Source: Aequoribacter sp003520285 (GTDB taxonomy: Bacteria > Pseudomonadota > Gammaproteobacteria > Pseudomonadales > Halieaceae). Taken from it: a stretch of 20,202 bases of DNA. The notes below the pieces were generated by a model. It saw nothing but the letters and a program-made list of their open reading frames with translations, made no database searches and had not been told where the DNA came from. This document shows positions 1 through 6,513 of this stretch, piece by piece (positions within the stretch are counted from its first letter, which is position 1; each line of letters starts with the position of its first letter). The stretch is from positions 1 to 20,202 of the forward strand of contig CAXAAR010000034.1 in NCBI GenBank assembly GCA_963966765.1. Direction: 5' to 3'. Both the position numbers and the translations under genes were made by a program.

Positions 1-2
1 TG

Positions 3-122
3 CTCTGGGCGAATATTCCGTTTGTGCTGTTGGCGTTCTACACACTTGGGGTGAGTTTATATCTGGTCTGGTGCGCTTTGCAGCGCCTCCTGAACCGTCA
101 AAGTGGGAAACAGCCCTCTTAA
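3..122 (+). CDS. C-terminus of a membrane protein (5' end outside window)
   Basis: An open frame enters from the left edge and ends at TAA 120-122, giving 39 residues. It starts LWANIPFVLLAFYTLGVSLY, a strongly hydrophobic stretch typical of a transmembrane helix, followed by a basic tail (QRLLNRQSGKQPS) that would lie on the cytoplasmic side. Another frame is also open here but reads as a non-hydrophobic mixture, so this one is preferred. Family and function cannot be told from so short a piece. Its stop overlaps the stop of the convergent gene on the other strand. Confidence 0.45.
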   Translation, partial: LWANIPFVLLAFYTLGVSLYLVWCALQRLLNRQSGKQPS

Positions 123-463
123 CTGACCAGACGCGCTAATTGTGGCAGCAGAACGGCGGCAACCATAACGGCTTGCCCCCACTTCAGTACTCTTAAATCG
201 CTCTCGGTACTCTTGAAGCGCGCTTCAAACTTCGAATCTTGCTCCGCAAACCGTCGCTCCATTCTCAAATCGAACTCAGCGAAGCGCTTATCTAGAGTCG
301 CATCTAAGTAATCTGTGGTAACCACATTATCAATGTACATGCCAAAAGCATTCGCCATCGTCATCGCATGTATCTCCGCCACTTGCGGCTCAACGCCCGC
401 GCTTGTGAGTTGCTTTACATAGCTGAGAGTATCAAATTTGAGTGCCGGCACGTCAAGGTCCAT
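119..463 (-). CDS. DUF1640-like coiled-coil membrane-anchored protein, short paralogue
   Basis: The 114-residue product begins with the FDTLSYVKQL..AG element typical of DUF1640 (CCDC90-like) proteins. A charged heptad-like region follows (about residues 55-95, rich in RFAEFDLRMERRF), and a C-terminal hydrophobic anchor (VMVAAVLLPQLARLV) ends it. The likely form is an oligomeric coiled coil tethered to the inner membrane; the bacterial role of the family is unknown to me. It is a paralogue of the gene at 2120-2521. Relative to that copy it lacks 18 residues of coiled coil between two FAEQ/FSEQ motifs. It also lacks a ribosome-binding site: the aligned positions read GGACC where the paralogue has GGAGG. 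The ATG at 463 is therefore uncertain, and a GTG at 451 aligns with the paralogue's start. It may be a decaying copy. Confidence 0.6.
   Translation of the reverse strand: MDLDVPALKFDTLSYVKQLTSAGVEPQVAEIHAMTMANAFGMYIDNVVTTDYLDATLDKRFAEFDLRMERRFAEQDSKFEARFKSTESDLRVLKWGQAVMVAAVLLPQLARLVS
239..360. repeat. 122-bp perfect direct repeat, copy 1 (inside DUF1640-like gene)
   Basis: These bases are identical to 2315-2436, offset 2076. They encode the part of the protein running from MANAFGMYIDNVV through MERRFAEQ. Identity stops abruptly on both sides, while the flanking coding sequence is only similar. This points to a recent gene conversion or duplication within a diverged pair. Confidence 0.9.
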
Positions 464-771
464 TTATTAGCAATGTGCAGCCAGTTTAATCAACAACAAC
501 ACCCTATGGCGCACCCATTCAACTTATTATTCATCATCCCAAGCCAAATTTAAGCCCAGTGTGTAAGAACCTATGGTCCGGCTAGAATTCGCAGCAATTT
601 AGCTTTAGAAACACACGCGACGTAGCCGACATCCCGAATTCTTGACCAAGCGATGATGTAAGCGCCATCAAGATGATGACCGCCATGATGGATCACCAAT
701 ACTTACCAAACCGTAATCTTGCGCCCTGCCAACCATGTTAGTCTGAATCGATAGAATCAGAGGAAGCAGCA
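464..771. other. Intergenic region without a convincing gene
   Basis: About 308 bases between the first DUF1640-like gene and the small frame at 772. Open frames here are short and lack ribosome-binding sites. A TAGAAT hexamer at 752-757 could be a -10 element for the small frame, but no matching -35 is evident. No RNA gene or repeat was recognised. Confidence 0.4.
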
Positions 772-900
772 ATGAAAAACCGAACCGCGACAGATCAGAC
801 CGCAGCATCCGCGATGATCGCTAGGCTGCGCCCCAGCCCATTAGCGCTTGGTCAAATCCGCTGTTCAGCCGACATGTTTGGCAACACCACTTGCCGGTAG
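772..900 (+). CDS. Small protein ending in DMFGNTTCR
   Basis: An ATG at 772 is preceded by GAGGAAG about 5-6 nt upstream, a reasonable ribosome-binding site. The frame runs 42 codons to TAG 898-900 and begins MKNRTATDQTAAS. Its last nine residues, DMFGNTTCR, recur at 2014-2043, where the DNA differs at six positions. All six are synonymous third-base changes, including TAG versus TAA. That pattern argues the tail is translated and under selection. There is no signal peptide or membrane segment, and no known family is recognised. The upstream half of the frame is not supported by the second copy, so the start is less certain than the end. Confidence 0.4.
   Translation: MKNRTATDQTAASAMIARLRPSPLALGQIRCSADMFGNTTCR
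871..900 (+). repeat. Coding repeat 'DMFGNTTCR-stop', copy 1
   Basis: Thirty bases align without gaps to 2014-2043, with 24 identities. The six differences fall at third codon positions (GAC/GAT, AAC/AAT, ACC/ACA, ACT/ACC, CGG/CGA and TAG/TAA). The encoded nonapeptide and the stop are unchanged. Confidence 0.7.
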
Positions 901-982
901 AGCAAATCCATCAGCCATGCACCAGCCGTTTCTCGATTCGAAAGGCTGATCAGTATCCACCACTAAAACAGGATCCCACACC

Positions 983-1360
983 ATGATAAAACTACTAACA
1001 GCTGCGGCAGCATTCTCTTTAGCAGGCTGCGCCACCATCGTAAATGACGCCATGATTCCGTTAACCGTTAACTTCTCTGATGGCTCAGACGGCAAATGCA
1101 CTTTCACCAATAAGCGCGGCGTTTGGCGTTCTGATATACCCACTTCCTCGGTAATGATCCGCCGCTCAGACGATCCGTTAAAGTACGATTGCGAAACCAA
1201 CGATGGCAGAGAAGCAGTAGGCTCTATTCGATCAGAAGTGGAGGGCGAAAAAATGGCTGCAAGCATTATTTTTTGGGATCTGGGCATTACCGATTCCATT
1301 ACCGACAAGCACCGCACGTATCAGGGTAATGTGACTATTACGGTGCCCAAGGCTAACTAA
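983..1360 (+). CDS. Predicted lipoprotein, beta-domain type
   Basis: The 125-residue product has a short basic N-terminus and a hydrophobic stretch, then the lipobox LAGC with the lipidated cysteine at residue 16. It should be processed by signal peptidase II and anchored to a membrane. The mature part starts CATIVND and keeps spaced elements such as KCTFTNKRGVW and RRSDDPLKYDC. These resemble small lipoproteins with a transthyretin- or PEGA-like beta fold that begin CATI; the cysteine pair (mature part) could form a disulfide. The ATG at 983 is chosen because a weak AACAGGAT site sits about 9 nt upstream and the lipobox spacing fits. The next gene starts 2 nt after its stop, suggesting co-transcription. 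The function is unknown. Confidence 0.75.
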   Translation: MIKLLTAAAAFSLAGCATIVNDAMIPLTVNFSDGSDGKCTFTNKRGVWRSDIPTSSVMIRRSDDPLKYDCETNDGREAVGSIRSEVEGEKMAASIIFWDLGITDSITDKHRTYQGNVTITVPKAN

Positions 1361-1362
1361 AT

Positions 1363-1920
1363 ATGGCGGTACTGGTCGAAGCCATTTCGGTGATTGTACG
1401 TATCAGTGCTATTCACGAAAAATTTGATGGTGGCTGGCTCGCCTTTCTGGCCAGCTGCCCCAATCAAACCCTGTGTGAAGACCATAAACTTGTTCGTGTC
1501 GGTTTTATGGAGCCTTCAGATGTCGAAAACTACGTTACTTTTTTGGAGGACCAAGGCCTGTGCTACTGCGACAGCGATGGCCAGGCAATTGATATCATCG
1601 TTATAGACCAGTTACGCGGTCCAGCTGCACAGTGTGACTGGGTCGAATCGGGGACCATCCCTCTAGATGGTGACCCCAAGCGCAAAGTCGCAATTGTGAG
1701 ACTAAAAGGCGATAGCGCTACTGTTTTTATCGCACCGGAGAATTGGGTCTATGAGGAGTCACTCAGCTGTTCTTTCGGGTTTGTACCAAGCGAACACAAA
1801 GACAAAAGCCTGACTTTCCTGACTCACGAGAATGGTTGCGATGTCTATCTCAATCACTTGACGGATGAATTGAATTATATTGGAAGAACTAAAACACGCA
1901 CCGTCTCTTCGAAACCCTGA
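1363..1920 (+). CDS. Conserved hypothetical protein
   Basis: A 185-residue, probably cytoplasmic protein beginning MAVLVEAISVIVRISAIHEK. There is no signal peptide or transmembrane helix. I associate the N-terminal half, with DGGWLAFLASCPNQTLC and the later element IDQLRGPAAQCDW, with an uncharacterised family in gammaproteobacteria, but no catalytic motif can be named. It starts 2 nt after the lipoprotein stop, with AAGG about 10 nt upstream of the ATG, so the two are probably one transcript. The last 20 residues (TKTRTVSSKP end) look disordered. A function cannot be assigned. Confidence 0.7.
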   Translation: MAVLVEAISVIVRISAIHEKFDGGWLAFLASCPNQTLCEDHKLVRVGFMEPSDVENYVTFLEDQGLCYCDSDGQAIDIIVIDQLRGPAAQCDWVESGTIPLDGDPKRKVAIVRLKGDSATVFIAPENWVYEESLSCSFGFVPSEHKDKSLTFLTHENGCDVYLNHLTDELNYIGRTKTRTVSSKP

Positions 1921-1995
1921 GTAGCGCAGGACGGTCTGTGCGCTCAAACGAAAAAGTTGGAACGGGACACAACCTTTCAAGATAATCCTCGCAAC

Positions 1996-2043
1996 ACGAT
2001 GCGGTGCTAGACAGATATGTTTGGCAATACAACCTGCCGATAA
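1996..2043 (+). pseudogene. Truncated second copy of the DMFGNTTCR coding tail
   Basis: The frame here reads TMRC, an in-frame TAG (2008-2010), then TDMFGNTTCR and TAA (2041-2043). It aligns with IRCSADMFGNTTCR of the small frame ending at 900, with serine replaced by the amber codon. The tail differs from the first copy only at synonymous sites, so it was coding until recently, but the in-frame stop and the absence of an obvious upstream start mark it as a relic. If amber readthrough or a different start were used it could still be active; the sequence does not show this. Confidence 0.35.
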
Positions 2044-2068
2044 GGCATGTGTTCAAACGATAAAAAGG

Positions 2069-2109
2069 AAAAAATGATTCTACGAGGGGGCGGAGGTCAC
2101 TTCGCCCTC
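2069..2109 (-). terminator. Possible intrinsic terminator of the DUF1640-like gene at 2120-2521
   Basis: Just past the stop of the minus-strand gene, GAGGGCG (2109-2103) can pair with CGCCCCCTC (2092-2084) across a 10-nt loop, with a two-base bulge. A run of six T residues on the minus strand follows about nine bases later. The arm is GC-rich, but the distance to the T-run is longer than ideal, so this is a weak call. Confidence 0.3.
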
Positions 2110-2119
2110 TCTTACAAAC

Positions 2120-2521
2120 CTATGACAAAAACTTAGACAACGCCGGCAGCGCCACATTGGCGAGCAACAGAAACATAATCGCCGTGTTAATGCGAACGAC
2201 AGAGTTTAGGGAACCTAACGCCAGCTCTAATTTGTTGAAGCGAGCTTCGAACTTCGAATCTTGCTCTGAAAATTTGTTATTGACCGATAAGGCAAGACCA
2301 TCAATTCGACGGCTTTGCTCCGCAAACCGTCGCTCCATTCTCAAATCGAACTCAGCGAAGCGCTTATCTAGAGTCGCATCTAAGTAATCTGTGGTAACCA
2401 CATTATCAATGTACATGCCAAAAGCATTCGCCATCGCGTGCACCTCTGCTACTGCAGGTCGTTCGCCTGCCTCGGTGAGCCGTTTCGTGTACGACAAAGT
2501 ATCAAACTGCATTATGGGCAC
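2120..2521 (-). CDS. DUF1640-like coiled-coil membrane-anchored protein, long paralogue
   Basis: The 133-residue protein opens with MPIMQFDTLSYTKRLTEAGE, the N-terminal signature of DUF1640/CCDC90-like proteins. A charged coiled coil follows (about residues 45-100). The C-terminal hydrophobic segment TAIMFLLLANVALPAL is a likely membrane anchor. Translation starts at GTG 2521, because AAGGAGG lies 5 nt upstream; the in-frame ATG three codons later is too far from it. This copy appears intact. Compared with the gene at 119-463 it carries an extra 18-residue coiled-coil unit (SRRIDGLALSVNNKFSEQ). It could form homo-oligomers, or mixed oligomers with its paralogue. No partner or biochemical role can be inferred from the neighbours. 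Confidence 0.75.
   Translation of the reverse strand: MPIMQFDTLSYTKRLTEAGERPAVAEVHAMANAFGMYIDNVVTTDYLDATLDKRFAEFDLRMERRFAEQSRRIDGLALSVNNKFSEQDSKFEARFNKLELALGSLNSVVRINTAIMFLLLANVALPALSKFLS
2315..2436. repeat. 122-bp perfect direct repeat, copy 2 (inside DUF1640-like gene)
   Basis: Identical to 239-360 and in the same orientation. On the upstream side of the gene, identity ends where the first copy has two extra codons (MTMANAF versus MANAF). On the other side it ends at the FAEQ codons, where the 18-residue length difference begins. Confidence 0.9.
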
Positions 2522-2664
2522 GTCAACCTCCTTGTTACTGTGAAACCACAGTATGAACGAGGGACTATCAAACCAGCTAAAATCTCATCCATAATAGTTC
2601 GCTGAGATCTTTTGGATCAGTAAAGCAACTGAAATTCAGCCCTCTGCAAGTTGGAGCCATATCT

Positions 2665-3117
2665 TTGTTTAACCACAACCTCCTAGCGCAAATCAAATGT
2701 GACACGGACATGTGGCAGTCCCCATGGCACGGCCTGAGCCATTGGCGCCGCGTTATGGAAAACGGCTTAAAACTGGCACCAGAAACTGGCGCCGACGAAG
2801 CGGTAATACCCTACTTCGCATTACTGCACGATTGCTGCCGATGGGATGAGTACGAAGACCCCTTGCACGGCCCCCGAGCCGCTAGTTATGCGAAGAAGCA
2901 CAGACGATTGATACAGCTCGATGATTATCAATTTTACTTGTTGATACGAGCCTGCGCTGGCCATACTCACGCCCTACCCGGGTGCAAAGCGAGCTTTAAC
3001 AACACCATTGCAACCTGTTGGGACGCTGACCGCCTTGACATTGGGCGAGTCGGTTTAGTTGTAGATGAACGCTACCTCTTCACACGTGCGGCCAAGAACA
3101 GAGTTTTCGACCTTTGA
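2665..3117 (+). CDS. HD-domain protein (predicted metal-dependent phosphohydrolase)
   Basis: The 150-residue protein has the HD superfamily pattern in order: HGLSHWRRV (about residues 22-30), the HD doublet in LLHDCCR (about 54-60), a histidine-rich AGHTHALPG (about 97-105) and the terminal aspartate in CWDADRLDIGRVG (about 118-130). These residues normally bind a divalent metal pair and hydrolyse a phosphate ester. The substrate cannot be deduced; nucleotide or phosphomonoester hydrolysis is typical of such small HD proteins. No ATG exists in the frame. TTG 2665 is used because GGAG lies about 9 nt upstream and the product then starts MFNHNLLAQI, a sensible N-terminus. It appears monocistronic. 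Confidence 0.75.
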   Translation: MFNHNLLAQIKCDTDMWQSPWHGLSHWRRVMENGLKLAPETGADEAVIPYFALLHDCCRWDEYEDPLHGPRAASYAKKHRRLIQLDDYQFYLLIRACAGHTHALPGCKASFNNTIATCWDADRLDIGRVGLVVDERYLFTRAAKNRVFDL

Positions 3118-3469
3118 TAGGTAAGACAGCTGAGCTTAAACCGGTTTGGTAAGAAACGGTCTGCCCGCAAAGCGGACGAAATAAGTGGCTATTTCACTGG
3201 CGCGTTATACACCTACAATTCCAGTATGAGGCTCGCTTAATAACATAAGCCCGGTATCGTTGGTCAATTCTTATCGACCGATAGTTCTTGTCCTTCGAAT
3301 TCTTAATTTTTCCTAGTTGATGCCGGGTGACGTTGGATTAGCCCTGAAAGCAGAGATAAACTCGATTGTTTACTTTTGGGTTTTTTTGGGAAGATTTGCA
3401 AATACCTCGAGAAACCTTCCGAAAATAGCTACTTTCAAATCCATTCGAATTTCCTTTTACTTCAATTTA
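3118..3469. other. Intergenic region, no gene recognised
   Basis: About 350 bases between the HD protein and the convergent PLD-like gene. Open frames on the plus strand lack ribosome-binding sites and run into the PLD-like gene as shadows. Only a four-base-pair GC stem near 3165-3180 was seen, without a T-run. Nothing else could be supported. Confidence 0.4.
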
Positions 3470-4243
3470 CTATCCCGTTGGTTCGCATACCGCCAAAAAC
3501 TCCTTTCGAAGCTCATAGATCCCGTCCTCCTCGAAAACCTTTGCACTCGTTTCGTCACGCAGGGCCTTTTGGTTGCTTAGAAAGTTGAAACTACCCACAA
3601 CAGCGTATTTTTGGTCGACTACCAGCCCTTTCTGGTGCGTGTTCTTTTGAATCAGCTGCAAATTCGGATAGCGGAGATTCAACGCTCTTAGCTCCTTAAG
3701 CGCCTGCGTATAGCCAACAAACATCCAATCACTGTGGGAATTTGAGTCCGAGAATATAAGTTTAACGCTAACATCCTTCTTCAGACATTCTTCCAAACTC
3801 GTCAAAAAACTTGTTGTAACCACATTGGATGATAGGAAACCCGAGGCTATGAACAACTCCTTTCGAGAATTGGTAATCGCATCCATTAGCTCTCTTTTGT
3901 GCTCGGCACCCCTTACAATTTCTACCTTCTGATAGCCCAAGAATGACCAATTGACTTTGCCGCATGATAAACAGGCATACCGTCGTCGATTTAAGATATC
4001 GGTTATCTTATTTCCAATCTTAACAACAACTCCCAGGTCCTTGCCGGTCAACACCAATCCGCCACCCGCTAGCAGCGCTGTAGCGATAACTGCCGCGCCA
4101 CCGTAAAAACCTAGCAACCCCGCGAATGCGTAAGAAACCCAGCCTAATGCAGCACCCGTCACTAATGTGCCACCTAAAAGGTTTTTGATTAGGTCGCTCC
4201 CGACGATAGTCTTCTCGCCGCACTCAAGGCATTTAACGTCCAA
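3470..4243 (-). CDS. Membrane-anchored zinc-ribbon phospholipase-D-like protein
   Basis: About 257 residues. The order is a CLEC cysteine pair near the N-terminus, a long hydrophobic double segment (LLGGTLVTGAALGWVSYAF and LLGFYGGAAVIATALLAGG), a second pair CLSC, then a PLD-like domain. The CxxC pairs could form one zinc ribbon interrupted by a membrane hairpin. The catalytic signature is HQKGLVVDQKYAVVGSFNF, i.e. H-x-K-x4-D followed by GSxN. Only one such motif is present, so by analogy with Nuc-type nucleases an active site would need a dimer. Such proteins may act as membrane-bound nucleases or phosphodiesterases. The frame opens at TTG 4255, but GGAGGG at 4253-4248 better serves TTG 4243, which I chose. 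It lies beside a CRISPR array, so a defence role is possible but unproven. Confidence 0.7.
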   Translation of the reverse strand: MDVKCLECGEKTIVGSDLIKNLLGGTLVTGAALGWVSYAFAGLLGFYGGAAVIATALLAGGGLVLTGKDLGVVVKIGNKITDILNRRRYACLSCGKVNWSFLGYQKVEIVRGAEHKRELMDAITNSRKELFIASGFLSSNVVTTSFLTSLEECLKKDVSVKLIFSDSNSHSDWMFVGYTQALKELRALNLRYPNLQLIQKNTHQKGLVVDQKYAVVGSFNFLSNQKALRDETSAKVFEEDGIYELRKEFLAVCEPTG

Positions 4244-4392
4244 AACACCCTCCAATCGGGATCGATTACTACCGTTGTTTTGCGATGTGCAGCGATAATG
4301 AATTTAACAGCTCAGAAACGAGGCGTTCCCTATCATCGCCACAAGAAGACAGAATAATTTTCTACCAATACTAATGCAACTATGTTTTATTT

Positions 4393-4581
4393 ATGAGCAA
4401 GTGTAATCAGAGTAATGTCATGGAAAGTCTAACCCAACCTATCAGCATAGCCGCTGGCATGCTTACTTTTTTACTTCTCGCGCAAACCATGAGCCCAATG
4501 CACGTGATTGAGAGCGCATTTTCGATAGCAATCTCTGGGTTTGTCTATTGGAAAATTTCAAAGACCATAAAAAAATGGTAA
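4393..4581 (+). CDS. Possible small membrane protein
   Basis: A 62-residue frame with two hydrophobic segments (ISIAAGMLTFLLLAQ and ESAFSIAISGFVYW) and a lysine-rich end (KISKTIKKW), as expected of a small two-helix inner-membrane protein with both ends in the cytoplasm. No clear Shine-Dalgarno site precedes the ATG. It is divergent from the PLD-like gene (about 150 nt apart) and its stop lies only some 48 nt before the decayed end of the CRISPR array. No family was recognised, and it could be a chance frame. Confidence 0.3.
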   Translation: MSKCNQSNVMESLTQPISIAAGMLTFLLLAQTMSPMHVIESAFSIAISGFVYWKISKTIKKW

Positions 4582-4628
4582 TTGTCTAATAGATGTTAAG
4601 TAATGGCACTTACTACATTCCCGTATCA

Positions 4629-4661
4629 GTTTTTGTATGAGTGCGCCACGAAGAGCGCGAC
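4629..4661 (-). repeat. Degenerate leader-distal CRISPR repeat
   Basis: On the plus strand this ends CGAAGAGCGCGAC, matching the consensus CGAAGGGCGCGAC at all but one base, while its other half is much changed and appears one base longer. A 35-nt interval separates it from the next repeat, the normal spacer length here, so it is the decayed last repeat and 4662-4696 is a true spacer. Confidence 0.75.
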
Positions 4662-6337
4662 CTTCCGGGGCTTCCTCAAACAGCGCCTGAGTGTCAGTCT
4701 CTATCCACGCGCCCGCGAAGGGCGCGACACGATCAAATCTTCCATCGCTGGATGGTGAGACATGTTTCTATCCACGCGCCCGCGAAGGGCGCGACGAACG
4801 CGACCATGCACGGTGCGCTGAAGTCAACTGAGTTTCTATCCACGCGCCCGCGAAGGGCGCGACATCAGAACTCCCCGTAGTACGCTTCATCGATTAAGTT
4901 TCTATCCACGCGCCCGCGAAGGGCGCGACCATTCAAAGCCAGTGAGCACTCGACACAAGTTGAGTTTCTATCCACGCGCCCGCGAAGGGCGCGACGTGTT
5001 GACTGAGCTTACTCTTGTTTGTAAGAACGAGTTTCTATCCACGCGCCCGCGAAGGGCGCGACGCTAACGGATCGGCTGTCGTTGAGCCGTCGTGGAAGTT
5101 TCTATCCACGCGCCCGCGAAGGGCGCGACTTTCGAAGATGGGTGTTATGTAGGGTTGACACGTGTTTCTATCCACGCGCCCGCGAAGGGCGCGACTGAAA
5201 AAATACAGATGCAAAGAGTGCGGCAGTGAGTTTCTATCCACGCGCCCGCGAAGGGCGCGACTTGAGATAGCTTATGAATCCAAACAGCGTTTACGAGTTT
5301 CTATCCACGCGCCCGCGAAGGGCGCGACCAGCTAAAGGCTGTTGAGGTGGTGCATCCAAGGGAGTTTCTATCCACGCGCCCGCGAAGGGCGCGACACGCA
5401 GTGGTGCGTCCGGTGCGTTGCGTGACTGTAAGCAAGTTTCTATCCACGCGCCCGCGAAGGGCGCGACAATATAATGCCTTCGCGAAGCCTTGCGAACACA
5501 TAGTTTCTATCCACGCGCCCGCGAAGGGCGCGACCTGCTGTGGGTTGTCGCTTGCGTACCCTGGTGGTGTGTTTCTATCCACGCGCCCGCGAAGGGCGCG
5601 ACCGGCACATCTTGGACGCGGATACCAGATTTCAAAAGCTGTTTCTATCCACGCGCCCGCGAAGGGCGCGACAATAGCATCTGCGTCATTCGTGTCGTCA
5701 ATGCAGTTTCTATCCACGCGCCCGCGAAGGGCGCGACATTTTGCAATTCTAGCATACTTCGATCATCTAGTGTTTCTATCCACGCGCCCGCGAAGGGCGC
5801 GACGTGAGTTTGACCTGCTAACTGTGTTGATGAACTGGTTTCTATCCACGCGCCCGCGAAGGGCGCGACCTTCCGCATGTAGTGTTCGCAAAGCATTGAA
5901 CACATGGTTTCTATCCACGCGCCCGCGAAGGGCGCGACGCTTCGCAGTCGTTGGCGATCACAGCACTACAGTCTGTTTCTATCCACGCGCCCGCGAAGGG
6001 CGCGACCAGACCTTACTACACTTGACGGCACGGTTTCTGGGTTTCTATCCACGCGCCCGCGAAGGGCGCGACCTTTGAAGGTGATTAACAATGTCAAAAA
6101 TCAGTGTTTCTATCCACGCGCCCGCGAAGGGCGCGACGAGGCATCATTAAGCAACAGGGGTATTGATTACTCGTTTCTATCCACGCGCCCGCGAAGGGCG
6201 CGACTTCTAATGTGCGGTACAGGTGTGGGTTTCTCTGTAGTTTCTATCCACGCGCCCGCGAAGGGCGCGACATAGCAGGTGATCTGATCCATATCATCAT
6301 TGATTGTTTCTATCCACGCGCCCGCGAAGGGCGCGAC
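4629..6337 (-). CRISPR. Type I-C CRISPR array, 25 spacers
   Basis: There are 24 identical 32-bp repeats, one with a single mismatch (4697-4728, GTCTC for GTTTC) and one degenerate terminal repeat (4629-4661). Repeat starts are 4697, 4764, 4832, 4898, 4964, 5031, 5098, 5164, 5230, 5297, 5364, 5436, 5503, 5571, 5641, 5706, 5772, 5838, 5907, 5975, 6041, 6106, 6173, 6240 and 6306. Spacers are 33-38 nt apart from one of 40 nt (5396-5435). In crRNA sense (minus strand) the repeat begins GTCGCGCCC and ends GTGGATAGAAAC. CGCGCCC and GGGCGCG form a perfect 7-bp stem with a five-base loop, as in type I-C repeats cut by Cas5. Orientation is set by the repeat sense, by the leader next to cas2, and by repeat decay at the far end. 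New spacers therefore enter near 6338, and the oldest lie near 4662. Confidence 0.98.
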
Positions 6338-6513
6338 TGCGTTATTGTAACTAATTAAAAAATAAAGCGAAAATATTAACTTTCCGCTAATCTCAAGCCA
6401 ATAGTATGTAACAGTCCGAGAGTATCGCTACGTTAAAAAACTAATATTGCAAATTCAGTATCTTACAGCTTCGCTAAACACCCAAAGAATCAATGAGAAC
6501 TAGTCTATAGCGG
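6338..6513 (-). promoter_or_regulatory. CRISPR leader
   Basis: This 176-nt AT-rich, gene-free stretch lies between the cas2 stop and the newest repeat. Its repeat-proximal part is especially AT-rich (TTAATTAAAAAATAAAG-like tract near 6350-6375). Position and composition fit a type I leader, which carries the array promoter and directs Cas1-Cas2 to insert new spacers at the first repeat. No exact promoter boxes are claimed. Confidence 0.8.

Noticed and set aside
865..1317. 150-codon minus-strand frame opposite the lipoprotein gene
   Set aside because: It is antisense to a gene with a clear lipobox and ribosome-binding site. Its own product has no recognisable features.
1917..1948. Stem-loop after the conserved hypothetical gene (CGCA/TGCG arms) as a terminator
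   Set aside because: The stem is short and bulged, and an A-rich tract, not a T-run, follows on the coding strand.
3317..3588. Plus-strand frames at 3317-3580 and 3376-3588
   Set aside because: They lack ribosome-binding sites, overlap each other and run into the 3' end of the PLD-like gene on the other strand.
119..4600. Integron cassette array, suggested by several small genes in mixed orientation with short repeats
   Set aside because: No integrase gene and no paired attC core sites flanking each gene were found, and the repeats seen are coding sequence.
4641..6275. Long open frames on both strands across the array (peptides repeating FLSTRPRRAR, VSIHAPAKGAT or VAPFAGAWIET)
   Set aside because: They are translations of the 32-bp CRISPR repeat, which has no stop codon in several frames. 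They have no ribosome-binding sites and do not represent proteins.
4662..6305. Self-targeting spacers against genes in this window
   Set aside because: No spacer matched other parts of the window by eye. A genome-wide search would be needed to exclude targets elsewhere.
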